Numbered from the stretch's first letter, positions 9,139-18,832 are shown. The stretch is 64,000 nt of DNA from Candidatus Bathycorpusculum sp. (GCA_009778385.1 WRJX01000105.1:124001-188000), one strand, 5' to 3'. Notes: a model not told the origin generated them from the sequence alone. Numbers and translations are program-made.

Positions 9139-9447
9139 ATGGAAATTAAAATCGTGTCAACTAAAGAAAACCCACTTCTCAAACGCAAAGAAGTAGGCTT
9201 CACAATTACACAAGGTCCAAAAGAGAAGACCCCAAATAGACTTGATACCAAAAGAGCAGTTGCTAACGCAGTACAAGTTAAAGAAAGCGTTGTCTACATC
9301 AAATGCATGGAAACTTTAACTGGGACAAACATCACTAATGGTTTTGCCAACGTTTACCAAAGTATTGAGCAAGCCCAAGTTGTAGAACCAGGATACATTA
9401 GGAAACGAAACAACCCTGAAAAACCTAAAGAAGAGGCTCAAGCATAA
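9139..9447 (+). CDS. rps24e: 30S ribosomal protein S24e (eS24)
   Basis: Small-subunit protein. The start MEIKIVSTKENPLLKRKEV, the TPNRLDTKRAVANA stretch and the end FANVYQSIEQAQVVEPGYIRKRN match eS24. Its last base is shared with the first base of the S27ae ATG, so the pair is translationally coupled. Confidence 0.97.
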   Translation: MEIKIVSTKENPLLKRKEVGFTITQGPKEKTPNRLDTKRAVANAVQVKESVVYIKCMETLTGTNITNGFANVYQSIEQAQVVEPGYIRKRNNPEKPKEEAQA

Positions 9448-9662
9448 TGCCAAAACCAGAAGCTGCAAAAACTGAAAATAAACCAAAAGAAAAAGCAAAA
9501 AAGAAAGCAAGCGGCGTTAGCGTCCTATACAAAGTTGAAGGCGACAAAGTTTCTCGCGCACGCCCAACTTGTGAACGCTGTGGTCCAGGATACTTCATGG
9601 CAGACCATGATTCAAGGTATACTTGTGGTCACTGTGGCTTTACACGTTATAAACAAAAGTAA
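9447..9662 (+). CDS. rps27ae: 30S ribosomal protein S27ae (eS31)
   Basis: Zinc-ribbon small-subunit protein. A Lys/Ala-rich N-terminal extension of about 20 residues is followed by the zinc ribbon with C42, C45, C60 and C63 and the family end RYTCGHCGFTRYKQK. In eukaryotes the protein is made as a ubiquitin fusion; here, as usual in archaea, no ubiquitin part is present. Confidence 0.96.
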   Translation: MPKPEAAKTENKPKEKAKKKASGVSVLYKVEGDKVSRARPTCERCGPGYFMADHDSRYTCGHCGFTRYKQK

Positions 9663-9716
9663 TTTTTGATAAGCAGTTTTAAATCTTTCAACTGCACTAT
9701 TTCTTTTTGATTGATC

Positions 9717-10145
9717 ATGCTTAGAGTGAACGTAGTTATATCAAGCATTACAGCTGAACGTTACTGGGACGTACGCAAACCAATGCCGCCAATCCAAATT
9801 AACACAAACATCAATGTCATAGGCATGGAGAAAAAACAAAACGAAACACTTGAAGTCCCCTATGTGTTTTCAATAGCGTATAACCCATCCATTGCACAGA
9901 TAAACATTAAAGGCAACGCTTACGTAAATGGCGAAAAAAATGAAGTTGACCAAGTTATCAAAGATTTTGAACAGAAAAAACCACCAGCACAAATAATTAT
10001 CCAATCAATATCAAACGTAGTCTTTATTGAGTCAGTACTGATTTCACGGACACTAAATATGCCCCCGCCTATTCCATTACCACATATCCCTGAAGCAGGC
10101 ACAAAACCAAGCATAAAACCACAAGGCAGAGACTATAGTCTCTAA
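9717..10145 (+). CDS. SecB-like archaeal protein
   Basis: Protein of about 142 residues that looks like the archaeal SecB-like family found near S24e/S27ae: a beta-rich N-terminal half (VNVVISSITAERY, YVFSIAYNPSIAQINIKGNAYV) and a C-terminal part ending in a Pro-rich MPPPIPLPHIP motif. SecB is a bacterial export chaperone; an archaeal relative has been described in Methanocaldococcus, but the role here is unproven. TTG at 9711 and ATG at 9717 are both in frame; the TATA-like TTTTAAAT near 9678 fits either. Family call is from memory of the pattern, so moderate. Confidence 0.6.
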   Translation: MLRVNVVISSITAERYWDVRKPMPPIQINTNINVIGMEKKQNETLEVPYVFSIAYNPSIAQINIKGNAYVNGEKNEVDQVIKDFEQKKPPAQIIIQSISNVVFIESVLISRTLNMPPPIPLPHIPEAGTKPSIKPQGRDYSL

Positions 10146-10552
10146 ATTGCCTTACAAAATACATCTTTACTTTTAACTCATCTTGCCTAAACCCAAGATA
10201 GGAAGTACAAGGTATTCTTGAGAAGGTATAAATCCCAGTAAGAATTTTCAGTATAAAGCGGAAACGAGAAATCGTTAAAACGAAAGAGTCAGTGACTTTT
10301 TCATTTGTGCTCTAATCTAGTATTCAATCTTTTTTAGCAACATGGTTTGTCCGTTTTCAGTCAACTTAATTTACCATACAAGACAAGGTCATTCTGCAAT
10401 TCAGTTACAAAGATTTACAAAACACTAGGGGCTCATCTGTATTGATTAAAAAATAAGGCATTAACATATTGAGAGTAATAGAAAAGTGTGATACACAAAT
10501 ACAAGGTATAACTGAAAAAAGAAAAATTAAAAAGAAGAAAAGAAAAAAGAGC
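10146..10552. other. 407-base intergenic region between convergent operons
   Basis: Separates the ends of the S27ae/SecB-like operon and the minus-strand L3-to-S19 operon. The last 45 bases before S19 are A-rich on the plus strand (10515-10552), so on the minus strand they form the T-rich run expected of an archaeal terminator. Nothing that looks like a gene or structured RNA was found in the rest. Confidence 0.5.
10512..10552 (-). terminator. T-rich terminator of the L3-S19 operon
   Basis: Reading the minus strand after the S19 stop there are several runs of four to six T separated by single bases, without a hairpin. Archaeal RNA polymerase terminates at such oligo-T tracts. It marks the transcript end directly after S19. 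Confidence 0.5.
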
Positions 10553-10960
10553 TTACTTTAGTGGCACGTACATTGATGATCGCGATGCACCGATACCTGG
10601 AGTCCCGTGTCTAACCGGCTTGTTGGTTATAGCGAACTCACCAAGGTAGTGTCCAATCATATCTGGTTTAACATCGATTGCAACGAATTCTTTACCGTTG
10701 TGTACTGCAACTTTTGCACCCACCATTTCGGGGAGTATGATTAAGTCGCGTACGTGTGTCTTGAGGTTTACTTCTTTTCCTTGTTTTTGCTGTTCTTTTG
10801 CGACACGTAATTTTTCTAGCAATATACGCTGTTCAGGGGTTAATCCACGTTGTAGACTTCTTCTTTGCCTCGATGGAAGCAAAGTTATGAATTCATCCAT
10901 AGACATGCCTTCGAGACTTTGAAGGCTATGTCCACGGTAACTAAATTCTTTTAGTGGCAT
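10553..10960 (-). CDS. rps19: 30S ribosomal protein S19 (uS19)
   Basis: Small-subunit head protein. [23 protein letters not shown] (split over about residues 9-32) and the C-terminal [27 protein letters not shown] are family hallmarks. Archaeal-type length of 135 residues. It is the last gene of the minus-strand operon L3-L4-L23-L2-S19. In most archaea L22, S3, L29 and more follow; here the operon ends. Confidence 0.97.
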   Translation of the reverse strand: MPLKEFSYRGHSLQSLEGMSMDEFITLLPSRQRRSLQRGLTPEQRILLEKLRVAKEQQKQGKEVNLKTHVRDLIILPEMVGAKVAVHNGKEFVAIDVKPDMIGHYLGEFAITNKPVRHGTPGIGASRSSMYVPLK

Positions 10961-10982
10961 TTTTCATCTATCCTCTATTTTT

Positions 10983-11726
10983 TTATCTTATTGCACGTTT
11001 CTTTTTCTGGCCAGGCCCTCGTGCAGCAATCAAACCGACTTTCTGTCCCGGAGGTGCACCATGTGAAGTTGTTGTTGTTCTGCGTGCGCTACGTTTGCTG
11101 CTACCATAGGGGTGAACAGCTGGAACCATTTTACGACCGCTAGTTCTCGGATACTTATGACCCTTGGCTTTCATTAAGTGGAACATTTCGCCTGCTTTGA
11201 GGAACGGTTTTTCCATTCTGCCAGAAGCTGCGACTACACCGATGGTTGCCATGCAGAAGTCATCAATGTATCTTGTGCGACCTGATGGTAACCGAATCAT
11301 AGTTCCCTGTGGTGTGTGACCAACAACAGTTGCATAAGCACCTGATGAGCGAGCCATTTTACCTCCGTCACCTGGACGAAGCTCAAGGTCACAAACTAAA
11401 GTTCCTTCGGTGATTTTTCCAAGAGGCATAATATTACCAATTTCAACAGGAGCGTTTCCGCCGAGGCTGATTTGTTGACCAATAAATACGCCTTCTGGAA
11501 CAATACTATAGCAGTTTAAACCGTTTTCAAGTGTAATTTGTGAAAGGGGAGAGCCACGACCTGGATCATGAACCAGTTCATTAATTGTCCCAGTTATGGA
11601 CAAGTCGTAAACTTCTTTGGGTGATTTCACGAATGGATACTTCGCTGGAGCAACACGTTTGTGAGTTGAAGCCCGGAAGTTTTGCCCACCGCGACCACGC
11701 CGTTGTACACGAATTCGTTTTCCCAT
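10983..11726 (-). CDS. rpl2: 50S ribosomal protein L2 (uL2)
   Basis: Large-subunit protein close to the peptidyl-transferase centre. The N-terminal MGKRIRVQRRGRGG, the GDGGKMARSSGAYATVVG stretch and the C-terminal HPYGSSKRSARRTTTTSHGAPPGQKVG with a conserved His loop are typical of archaeal L2. 247 residues is the normal length. 22 bases separate it from S19. Confidence 0.97.
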   Translation of the reverse strand: MGKRIRVQRRGRGGQNFRASTHKRVAPAKYPFVKSPKEVYDLSITGTINELVHDPGRGSPLSQITLENGLNCYSIVPEGVFIGQQISLGGNAPVEIGNIMPLGKITEGTLVCDLELRPGDGGKMARSSGAYATVVGHTPQGTMIRLPSGRTRYIDDFCMATIGVVAASGRMEKPFLKAGEMFHLMKAKGHKYPRTSGRKMVPAVHPYGSSKRSARRTTTTSHGAPPGQKVGLIAARGPGQKKKRAIR

Positions 11727-11749
11727 AAATCATGCCTTCTATAAGTCTA

Positions 11750-12010
11750 TTAGAGTATTCCTAGTTTGATTGCTACATCTGACGCTTTGAATTCGGGGGT
11801 AAGCTTCACGTAGGCTTTCTTTACACCTTGACTAGTGATTTGCAAATTAACTTTGCTAACTTTGACCTCGTAAAGTTCTTCGACAGCTTTCTTGATTTCA
11901 GCTTTTCCAGCTTTCAGGTTAACAATAAAGATCAGTTTGTTATCTTTTTCCACCATAAGACTTGCTGATTCAGTCATAAGTGGATAAGAAATTATTTCGT
12001 TATTATCCAT
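11750..12010 (-). CDS. rpl23: 50S ribosomal protein L23 (uL23)
   Basis: Large-subunit protein at the exit of the nascent-chain tunnel, the docking site for SRP54 (encoded here at 52868). ISYPLMTESASLMVEKDNKLIFIV and KAYVKLTPEFKASDVAIKLG match the archaeal family; 86 residues is normal. One base overlaps the stop of L4. Confidence 0.96.
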   Translation of the reverse strand: MDNNEIISYPLMTESASLMVEKDNKLIFIVNLKAGKAEIKKAVEELYEVKVSKVNLQITSQGVKKAYVKLTPEFKASDVAIKLGIL

Positions 12011-12795
12011 TACGCGTTTTCTCCATAGAGAGTATTTAATTGTTCAATAGCACCGTTTGTCCAAACCGTCAATCTTCCTGGGTGCGTTCCTGGAGCTAAC
12101 ATTTCAGTGTTCAAATTTAGAACGGTTGTCACTTGAACACCTGGAATGTTACTTGCCGCTGCAACAAGATTTACCCCGTCACATACCACAATGAGTGGCC
12201 CAACGGCTTGCTTCATTTTACGTCCTCGAAGTTTGCCTTTTCCTGCCCGAATATTGCGGCTGTCACGTACACGTGTGATGTCGCCATCAATACCTAAACT
12301 TGTGAATACTGCTTCAACATCTTTTACGCGAGTTAAGTTTTCAATTGCATCATCAATGATTAATGGAATCTGAACGACCTTTTCAACTGCGTGCCCACGC
12401 TTTACGACAACTTCTTTTTGCGCTGTTGCTGCAATAGCGGAAGTTAATGCAAGTTTGGCTTCTTTCTTTGGAATATCTTTAACAATTTTCTTTTCTGCTC
12501 GGGGTGGATGTGGTTGCCTTCCGCCAACGGTGCTTGGTGCAAAAGCTGCTCGTCCGCTACCGCCTTTTATGCGAGGAACTCTTGCTATGCCCATACCAGT
12601 TCCGCGTGACTCTGCGGTTGTGCGTTTTCCAGCCATGGGATCTCGTCCTTGTGGTTGGAGACGATTTGATTGGATAGCTAACACTGCACGCTTAATCACA
12701 TCTGGTCTTACTGGTGTAGAAAAGACCGCGGGGAGAGTAATTTTTCCAGTTACTTTGCCTTGTAGGTCAAAGATTTCTGCTGTTTTTTCTGCCAT
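12010..12795 (-). CDS. rpl4: 50S ribosomal protein L4 (uL4)
   Basis: Large-subunit protein with an extended loop lining the exit tunnel. The loop region is visible as QGRDPMAGKRTTAESRGTGMG, then RVPRIKGGSGRAAFAPSTVGG, and the globular part ends with VWTNGAIEQLNTLYG. 261 residues is normal for archaea. It sits 11 bases after L3. Confidence 0.97.
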   Translation of the reverse strand: MAEKTAEIFDLQGKVTGKITLPAVFSTPVRPDVIKRAVLAIQSNRLQPQGRDPMAGKRTTAESRGTGMGIARVPRIKGGSGRAAFAPSTVGGRQPHPPRAEKKIVKDIPKKEAKLALTSAIAATAQKEVVVKRGHAVEKVVQIPLIIDDAIENLTRVKDVEAVFTSLGIDGDITRVRDSRNIRAGKGKLRGRKMKQAVGPLIVVCDGVNLVAAASNIPGVQVTTVLNLNTEMLAPGTHPGRLTVWTNGAIEQLNTLYGENA

Positions 12796-12806
12796 GGCGT
12801 TTCACC

Positions 12807-13820
12807 TTATTTTCCTTGTGGAGATTCTAGTGAGAGATATGTTACTTGTGGCGGGGCTTCTGGGACTTCTGTTGGTGGACGCGCAGGAACACGTAGACGT
12901 AATTGACGCTTTTCTGTTCCTGGAACACTACCATCAATTAAGATATAGGGACCCTTAATTTCACCATAACGGATGAATCCACCTTTAACGGTTGCTTCTT
13001 TTCCGTCTTTACCAATCTTCATAATACGCTTATTAAATTCTAAGCGTTGATGATAGCCCATCTGACCGGCTCTTGCAACTGAATACATAAGATGGTGAGG
13101 ATTCCATGGACCTAAAGTAGCAATACCGCGTTTGGTTTTACGACCTTTGTGTTGAAGTTTAGTTACACCCCAACGTTTTACTGGACCTTGATATCCCTTG
13201 CCCACTGTTACGCCAGCAACATCAATGTATTGGCCATCTTTGAATACTTCTTCAAGTGTTACTGTTTTACCCAGAAGCTGTTTTACGTAGTCAAATTGTT
13301 GCTGGATGTTACCTCCGCCGATCTGGATTTCGGAGATCTCAGGCTTCTTCTTACAGAGCCCTGTTTGTGATGGTTGAGTAGCCGTAATCACACGAATTGC
13401 TATGGTTTGGTCAAGGTTTTTCTGTACTTTTTCCAGCATCGCTTCTGTATCAAAGTTTTCAGGCAAAATCAATGCCCTGTTAAATATTGCTGGTGGATCT
13501 TTCATCCAAACTTCGCTGATATTTTGCAGACCATACGGTGTTTTCATGTATGTTTTAAAACCACAAACGATTAGAGGTGGCGTTTCTAGTATAGTTACTG
13601 CTTTCATGACTTCTTTTCCAAAATGAGGCGAACGTTTCTTGTCCTCAATTGTGAAAATATATGTCATACCAGCTTTGTAAGCTGCAAATCCCAAAAGCCT
13701 AGGAGAATCTGATTTAATTTCTGGCCAATAGCGTATTCTGGCTACTGGGCTTTTAGCCCGTTTCCTAGGTAAATAAGCTAGTGAACCATGTCTTGGAGCA
13801 TGAACTTTTCGATGTCCCAT
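12807..13820 (-). CDS. rpl3: 50S ribosomal protein L3 (uL3)
   Basis: Large-subunit protein needed for subunit assembly, first gene of the operon. MGHRKVHAPRHGSLAYLPRKRA is the conserved start, so I place the start at the ATG at 13820 rather than a longer frame beginning at 13847; the TATA box at 13861-13868 predicts transcription start near 13839, which would leave the longer version without its start codon. KWGVTKLQHKGRKTKRGIA-like sequence and HPLM-type GPWNPHHLMYSVARAGQMGYHQR confirm the family. Confidence 0.96.
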   Translation of the reverse strand: MGHRKVHAPRHGSLAYLPRKRAKSPVARIRYWPEIKSDSPRLLGFAAYKAGMTYIFTIEDKKRSPHFGKEVMKAVTILETPPLIVCGFKTYMKTPYGLQNISEVWMKDPPAIFNRALILPENFDTEAMLEKVQKNLDQTIAIRVITATQPSQTGLCKKKPEISEIQIGGGNIQQQFDYVKQLLGKTVTLEEVFKDGQYIDVAGVTVGKGYQGPVKRWGVTKLQHKGRKTKRGIATLGPWNPHHLMYSVARAGQMGYHQRLEFNKRIMKIGKDGKEATVKGGFIRYGEIKGPYILIDGSVPGTEKRQLRLRVPARPPTEVPEAPPQVTYLSLESPQGK

Positions 13821-13860
13821 TGTACTTCCGCTTCGCGCCTTTAGCAAATATAGAATAGAG

Positions 13861-13868
13861 TTATAAAC
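13861..13868 (-). promoter_or_regulatory. TATA box of the L3-L4-L23-L2-S19 operon
   Basis: GTTTATAA on the minus strand, about 41-48 bases before the L3 ATG. Predicted transcription start is about 13839, giving a leader of about 19 bases that contains GCGGAAG. Confidence 0.5.
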
Positions 13869-14083
13869 GTTACCGTTAAAAAATAAAAACGGCGCAAAAC
13901 GCTAAGTAAAAACAATTAACAAACCCATAGTTATCTCTTACCATTAAAAACTGTCAACGACAAAGGGCATCGTTTGCAAAAAAATTAAGCACTAAAAAAA
14001 TAAAGTTTTTTTCAAGCTTTACATTCTTTTTTGTCCAGTAAAGGGTTAAATTGCTATTTTCTATTTGTCAATTGGGAAATAAT

Positions 14084-14698
14084 ATGGATTTAGCCACCAC
14101 AGACAAAGTTGCAAATGCACTTTACGAGTCAGGATGCATCAAATTTGGCTCATTTAAAATAAAATCAGGCGCATTAAGCCCATACTATATTGACATGGCA
14201 CGTCTACTTTCAAAGCCCAAAGAATTGTGCACTATTACAGATGTTGCAGCTCAAAAAATCCGTCTAATCACTGACACAGACACATTAACCAAGCTTGCTT
14301 CAATAGAATTAAAAGGCGCCTTAATTGTACCAAGCATCGCTTGCAAAGTCAACTTGCCATGCGTCATCGTACGCAAAGAAGAAAAAGCCTACGGGGTAAC
14401 AGGTAGAATTGCGGGAGCAGACGTAACAGAGGGCGACAAAATCTTATTTGTTGATGACGTGATCAGCGAAGGTTTGTCAAAAATTGAAGGAATAAAACCA
14501 CTTCGAGAATTAGGAGCCGAAGTTAAACACATATTAGTTATTGTTAACCGTGAACAGGGCGGTAAAGAAAACTTGGAAAAAACTGGTTACAACGTACATG
14601 CTTTAGCCAAAGTTTCTGAAATAGTTACTTCGCTACAGAAAAACGGAAAAATCCCTGATGATCAAGCCGAAACAGTGCTTGATTACATCAAAAAATAA
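14084..14698 (+). CDS. pyrE: Orotate phosphoribosyltransferase
   Basis: Converts orotate and PRPP to orotidine 5'-phosphate in pyrimidine synthesis. The PRPP-binding loop FVDDVISEG is at about residues 122-130, and GSFKIKSGALSPYYIDMARLL and VRKEEKAYGV are the substrate-binding stretches. The frame extends to a TTG at 14051, but a TATA-like TTAAATTG at 14046 predicts transcription start near 14072, so the ATG at 14084 (MDLATTDK) is chosen. 204 residues is normal. Confidence 0.95.
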   Translation: MDLATTDKVANALYESGCIKFGSFKIKSGALSPYYIDMARLLSKPKELCTITDVAAQKIRLITDTDTLTKLASIELKGALIVPSIACKVNLPCVIVRKEEKAYGVTGRIAGADVTEGDKILFVDDVISEGLSKIEGIKPLRELGAEVKHILVIVNREQGGKENLEKTGYNVHALAKVSEIVTSLQKNGKIPDDQAETVLDYIKK

Positions 14699-14700
14699 CT

Positions 14701-15255
14701 TTATTTTTTAGCAATTATTACTTCATAGATTCGTTGTGCAGACTCTTGAGGAGTAAGCATAAAATTTTTCACTACCACCTCAGGGTTTAATGGTACCTCA
14801 TAAGGTTGACCAACGCCAGGAACGGTGTTTGATGTTTTATTTTGCAGAGCTCTTTGGTAGATTTGTGTTGGTGCGTTATAGGTTTCCTTTCGTTCAGCTT
14901 CACGTTGAACACACACATCAAAAGAGCATTCGAGGTATGCTTCTATGAAACATGCCATTTGTGAACGTGCATCATCACGATAACGTCTGAGATTACCAGT
15001 AGCATCAATTAAAACGTTTACACCATTTTGCGTGAGTAGCTTAGCTATGTAAACCATGGCAACATAGACGATATCGCGTTCTTCAAGACTATAAGTTGGT
15101 TTTGGAGTTAAAAATTTGCGCAATTCATCTGACGATAATAACTGAACAGAAATACCTTTTTGGTTTAAAAGTTCGACTAATGCTCGAGAAACCACCGATT
15201 TACCGCTTCCCGGAAGACCAGTTACCCAGACACACCAACCAGCAGGCATTTTCAT
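14701..15255 (-). CDS. Adenylylsulfate (APS) kinase-like protein
   Basis: P-loop kinase of the CysC family, which phosphorylates adenylylsulfate to PAPS. P-loop GLPGSGKS at residues 13-20, then LSSDELRKFL, the DATGNLRRYRDDAR stretch and an insert with ECSFDVCVQRE. The family region VPGVGQPYEVPLNPEV matches CysC C-termini. No other sulfate-assimilation gene lies nearby, so the substrate could be another nucleotide or sugar. It converges with pyrE 2 bases from its stop and is followed upstream by an APH-like kinase. Confidence 0.82.
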   Translation of the reverse strand: MKMPAGWCVWVTGLPGSGKSVVSRALVELLNQKGISVQLLSSDELRKFLTPKPTYSLEERDIVYVAMVYIAKLLTQNGVNVLIDATGNLRRYRDDARSQMACFIEAYLECSFDVCVQREAERKETYNAPTQIYQRALQNKTSNTVPGVGQPYEVPLNPEVVVKNFMLTPQESAQRIYEVIIAKK

Positions 15256-15538
15256 AAAACGCTTTCCACAAATAAATGGTAAACAACAAAGCCTTGTTTA
15301 AGTCTACCTGTTTATTTAAACACTAAAGTATAACATCAACTAAAAAGAGAAGAGAATATAAAATCAAAAAGTTCTCTTAAAAATCAAACAAGCGTTTTAA
15401 TAACAATTGCTTTATATGGCTTATTTCGCACAAAAACGAAGCAAGCCAACATCATTTTCCATGAGGCGTAACTATAAAACAAGTTATTGGCAAATATAAC
15501 GTTAATTTTCAAAGGAACAAGTATCAAAAAAAAGAAGA

Positions 15539-16642
15539 TTAAAAATGAGAGTTTACATCCATAACATTGAAACGATCCTGTTGTAACATGTTTTGTGCAA
15601 AGTTTAACAACTTAACACGGACGTCAACACTCAAGTTAGGGTACCATATAGGTGAAGCAACAACAAGACTTCTCCATGCATAGAACGGCTGCACTACCTC
15701 AAGAACTTCTGAATCATGTGTTTTCTGCAAATAATTTTCCCAGAAAAGCTTAAACAATTTGTCAAAAACACCAGTTAGTTCACCGTATTTCTGAAGAGAA
15801 TAAAACAGGTAGTTTATGGTTAAGGCTGCAATATCATCTGCTGGTTCACCCCATTCACCTCGGCTACGGTCAAGCGCTGTAAAATCTACACCTTCACGGA
15901 AAAGAATGTTCCAAGGGTGGAAATCACCGTGCACTTGGCTTAAACGGTGTGTTCGGTCTTTTAATTTCCAGCGCCATTCAACACAGGCTTTCTCAACATC
16001 GATAAAGTAGGATTTGTTAACGTAAGCAAATTCTTTTGGATAACTATCAAGCAAACCCATGATACATTCACCATGACCCACTAAATCGCGGATTCTTCTA
16101 ATGTACAAACCAGCTGAACTATTACGTGTCTTATGTATTTCAGCCAGATAATCTGAGAGGGCAATACAACGGTTCATATCAAGCTCGCTTATGTTATCTG
16201 TTTTTTTTAAGCGATCAAGGTCTAAATGGTAAAGTTTTCCTTCAATAAATTCAGTTAAAATAAAGTATTCCTTGCATCTGCCAACAGAAACTAGTTTCCC
16301 TGTGTCCTCAAAACAACCGGCATCAACAGAATGTACATGTTTGGGCAACTTATTAAAGGCTGAATTTTGCCAGATTAAAACTTGGGCACGGTCTGAGAAA
16401 TGGTCATGTCCAAATCCTTCGCCGGGACGCATTGTTTCAAGCACCACTCTACGAGTTTTTCCTTCATTTTTGAATTCTATAACATATGGACACCCATAAC
16501 CAAACCCTTTTAGGTCAGCATTAACTCCAGGGGTTTCACCTAGACGCCAAATTTGTTGTACTTTGACTTTTTCACCGTAGAGAGAACGCAGATATTGAAG
16601 AACAGCGTCCTGTGAAAGATTCAAAACGCCAGCATCACTCAT
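15539..16642 (-). CDS. APH/choline-kinase-fold phosphotransferase
   Basis: A kinase-like fold protein of the aminoglycoside phosphotransferase family. The catalytic loop VHGDFHPWNILF is at about residue 237, followed by ALDRSRGEWGEPADDIA, the position of the metal-binding Asp. Substrate unknown: members phosphorylate small hydroxylated molecules or sugars. GGTGA on the minus strand lies 6 bases before the ATG at 16642, so this start is preferred to a GTG 12 bases upstream. A 283-base T/A-rich gap separates it from the APS-kinase-like gene on the same strand. Confidence 0.78.
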   Translation of the reverse strand: MSDAGVLNLSQDAVLQYLRSLYGEKVKVQQIWRLGETPGVNADLKGFGYGCPYVIEFKNEGKTRRVVLETMRPGEGFGHDHFSDRAQVLIWQNSAFNKLPKHVHSVDAGCFEDTGKLVSVGRCKEYFILTEFIEGKLYHLDLDRLKKTDNISELDMNRCIALSDYLAEIHKTRNSSAGLYIRRIRDLVGHGECIMGLLDSYPKEFAYVNKSYFIDVEKACVEWRWKLKDRTHRLSQVHGDFHPWNILFREGVDFTALDRSRGEWGEPADDIAALTINYLFYSLQKYGELTGVFDKLFKLFWENYLQKTHDSEVLEVVQPFYAWRSLVVASPIWYPNLSVDVRVKLLNFAQNMLQQDRFNVMDVNSHF

Positions 16643-16789
16643 TATAGTCACCAATTAGTTACAACAAAAAATAGGAATAAACCATTTAAATCTTAACAAA
16701 AAAAAGTGACTTTGCAGTTACAGTCTATTATTAAGGGATAAAACTAAATATGTAAACTATATCACCCATAAACAAAGGTGCAATTCGTA

Positions 16790-18046
16790 ATGAAAGAATC
16801 CCAAGTAAAAGACAAAACATTAGCCACACAAGGCCATTTACAAATTGAATGGGCATCAAAACACATGCCAGTTCTCAACATAATCAAAGAGCGATTTGAA
16901 AAAGAAAAACCACTACAAGGACAAACCATAGCAGCATGTCTGCACGTCACAAAAGAAACAGCTGTTCTAATTAAAACGCTCATTGCAGGAGGTGCCAATG
17001 TTGCTTTATGTGGTTCTAACCCACTTTCAACTCAAGATGACGTAGCAGCCGCTTTAGCAGATAGTAGTGTCCACGTTTTTGCTTGGAGAGGTCAAAATAC
17101 TGAAGATTACTACAAATGCATCGAAAAAGTTCTTGATTTTAAACCAACTATAACCATGGATGATGGCGCCGATGTAGTAGGCATGCTTCACAGCAAACGC
17201 CAAGACCAAATCAAAGATATTAAAGGCGGAACCGAAGAAACTTCTACGGGTGTAGTCCGCCTAAAAGCCATGGAACAAGATGGCAGCCTCAGATATCCAA
17301 TCATCGCTGTCAACGATGCATACACAAAGTACCTTTTTGATAACAGGTACGGAACAGGACAAAGCACTATTGATGGCATACTACGTGCAACCTCAGTCTT
17401 GCTTGCAGGCAAAAATTTTGTTGTCGGAGGATACGGCTGGTGTAGCAGAGGCATAGCTATGCGTGCAAAAGGCTTAGGCTCAAATGTTATAGTAACAGAG
17501 GTTCAACCAATCCGCGCTTTAGAAGCAGTTATGGACGGATACCGTGTCATGCCCATGTCTGAAGCAGCATCAATCGGTGACATATTTGCTACAGCCACAG
17601 GTGACATAAACGTCATCCGTAAAGAACACATGCAAAAAATGAAAGATGGCGCTATAATGTGTAACAGTGGCCACTTCAACGTAGAAATCAACATTTCTGA
17701 ACTGGAAGCACTTTCCACATCTAAACGCACTATGAGACCAAACATGGAAGAATACACTCTAAAAGATGACAAACGCCTTTACTTGCTTGCTGAAGGCAGA
17801 CTAGTCAACTTAGCAGCTGCAGAAGGTCACCCATCAGAAGTTATGGACATGTCATTTGCTAACCAAGCACTATGTTCAGAATACATTGCTAAAAGTACAA
17901 AATTGGAAACTAAAGTTTACATTGTACCAAAAGAACTTGATGAAAAAGTTGCCGAGTTAAAGCTAAAAAGCATGGGCATAACAATAGATGAGTTAACAGA
18001 AGAACAGAAAAAATATCTATCCACATGGGAGATGGGTACAACCTAA
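16790..18046 (+). CDS. ahcY: S-adenosylhomocysteine hydrolase
   Basis: Splits S-adenosylhomocysteine into adenosine and homocysteine, clearing the product of methylation. Visible features: [16 protein letters not shown] at the start, the substrate site [18 protein letters not shown], the NAD-binding loop [11 protein letters not shown] near residue 215, and [15 protein letters not shown] near the end. The frame opens with GTG at 16778 but AAGGTG at 16775-16780 looks like a Shine-Dalgarno 9 bases before the ATG at 16790. Archaeal-type length of about 418. Fits the many SAM-dependent methyltransferases in the window. Confidence 0.96.
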   Translation: MKESQVKDKTLATQGHLQIEWASKHMPVLNIIKERFEKEKPLQGQTIAACLHVTKETAVLIKTLIAGGANVALCGSNPLSTQDDVAAALADSSVHVFAWRGQNTEDYYKCIEKVLDFKPTITMDDGADVVGMLHSKRQDQIKDIKGGTEETSTGVVRLKAMEQDGSLRYPIIAVNDAYTKYLFDNRYGTGQSTIDGILRATSVLLAGKNFVVGGYGWCSRGIAMRAKGLGSNVIVTEVQPIRALEAVMDGYRVMPMSEAASIGDIFATATGDINVIRKEHMQKMKDGAIMCNSGHFNVEINISELEALSTSKRTMRPNMEEYTLKDDKRLYLLAEGRLVNLAAAEGHPSEVMDMSFANQALCSEYIAKSTKLETKVYIVPKELDEKVAELKLKSMGITIDELTEEQKKYLSTWEMGTT

Positions 18047-18127
18047 ACAAGCTCACCCCCATGAATTCATGACAAACTTTAAAAGGATAAAGCAAGTACA
18101 ATGGCTATAAAGTGGTGAATCACTAAA

Positions 18128-18415
18128 ATGGTAAGCAAAGATCAAGCTATAGGTGGAGCAATACTGCTCGTTTGTGTTCTCGTTGCCGTATTCTACATCG
18201 CTGCTGTAGTCGCACCTAGTCAGATGAGTAATCTGCTTCATTTAACAATGGACAATGTCACATTCAGGTTATGGGTAGTCACCATTCCTGTATTCGTCGC
18301 CTTTGTTGCAATAATGTTCATAGGCGCATGGATCGGATGGACAATGGCAACTACACCGCCTCCAAAGCCGATTGAAGAAATCACAACTGAAATCGAGGAC
18401 AAGAAAGAAGAATAA
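18128..18415 (+). CDS. Small two-helix membrane protein, unknown function
   Basis: 95 residues with hydrophobic segments at about 8-31 and 49-77 and an acidic, charged C-terminal tail (PKPIEEITTEIEDKKEE). I do not recognise the family. GGTGA lies 11 bases before the ATG. It begins 81 bases after the stop of the S-adenosylhomocysteine hydrolase gene and may be cotranscribed. A T-rich run directly after its stop probably ends the transcript. Confidence 0.65.
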   Translation: MVSKDQAIGGAILLVCVLVAVFYIAAVVAPSQMSNLLHLTMDNVTFRLWVVTIPVFVAFVAIMFIGAWIGWTMATTPPPKPIEEITTEIEDKKEE

Positions 18416-18832
18416 ATAATTTTTTCTTCTTAAACATTTTATTTTATTTTTTTATTTTAGTTCAAATTTTGTACAGCATACAAGATAGATATAGCATTTT
18501 AAATCCAAGTATAAAACTACACAAACAATAGCAAAGTTACTGCCTTACAATCGCCAAACAATTCAGCGAAAATAAAGAGGCATCTCACGTTTAGGAGAAA
18601 CATTATACAAATCAAAGAGCGGCTTACTGCTGTTAAAAATAAGAATTTTCAACTATAGATAGATGGTGACATAATGGTTTCCACAAAACGGAAAGATAAA
18701 AATTCAGATAAACTAGCAGAATTTTTTCCATCAGAGAGAAAAGCTAACCGACAAAGTTATGAAAAAAATCAAAAATAAGATAAAAATAATTTAAGGGTGC
18801 AAAAACGCGGGTATAGACTCTTTTCTTTATCC
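18416..18832. other. 417-base intergenic region
   Basis: Begins with an oligo-T terminator for the membrane gene (18420-18460). The only coding-like item is the 34-codon frame at 18674-18778, listed separately. The rest is AT-rich without visible structure. Confidence 0.45.
18674..18778 (+). CDS. Possible 34-residue basic microprotein
   Basis: Frame MVSTKRKDKNSDKLAEFFPS and onward to a TAA, 34 residues, highly charged. In favour: GGTGAC at 18665-18670 sits 3 bases before the ATG and the composition is ordinary for a soluble peptide. Against: very short, the spacing to the Shine-Dalgarno is tight, and I know no relatives. Confidence 0.25.
   Translation: MVSTKRKDKNSDKLAEFFPSERKANRQSYEKNQK

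Noticed and set aside
12455..12958. 167-codon plus frame across L4 and L3
   Set aside because: Antisense to two certain ribosomal protein genes; no recognisable protein.
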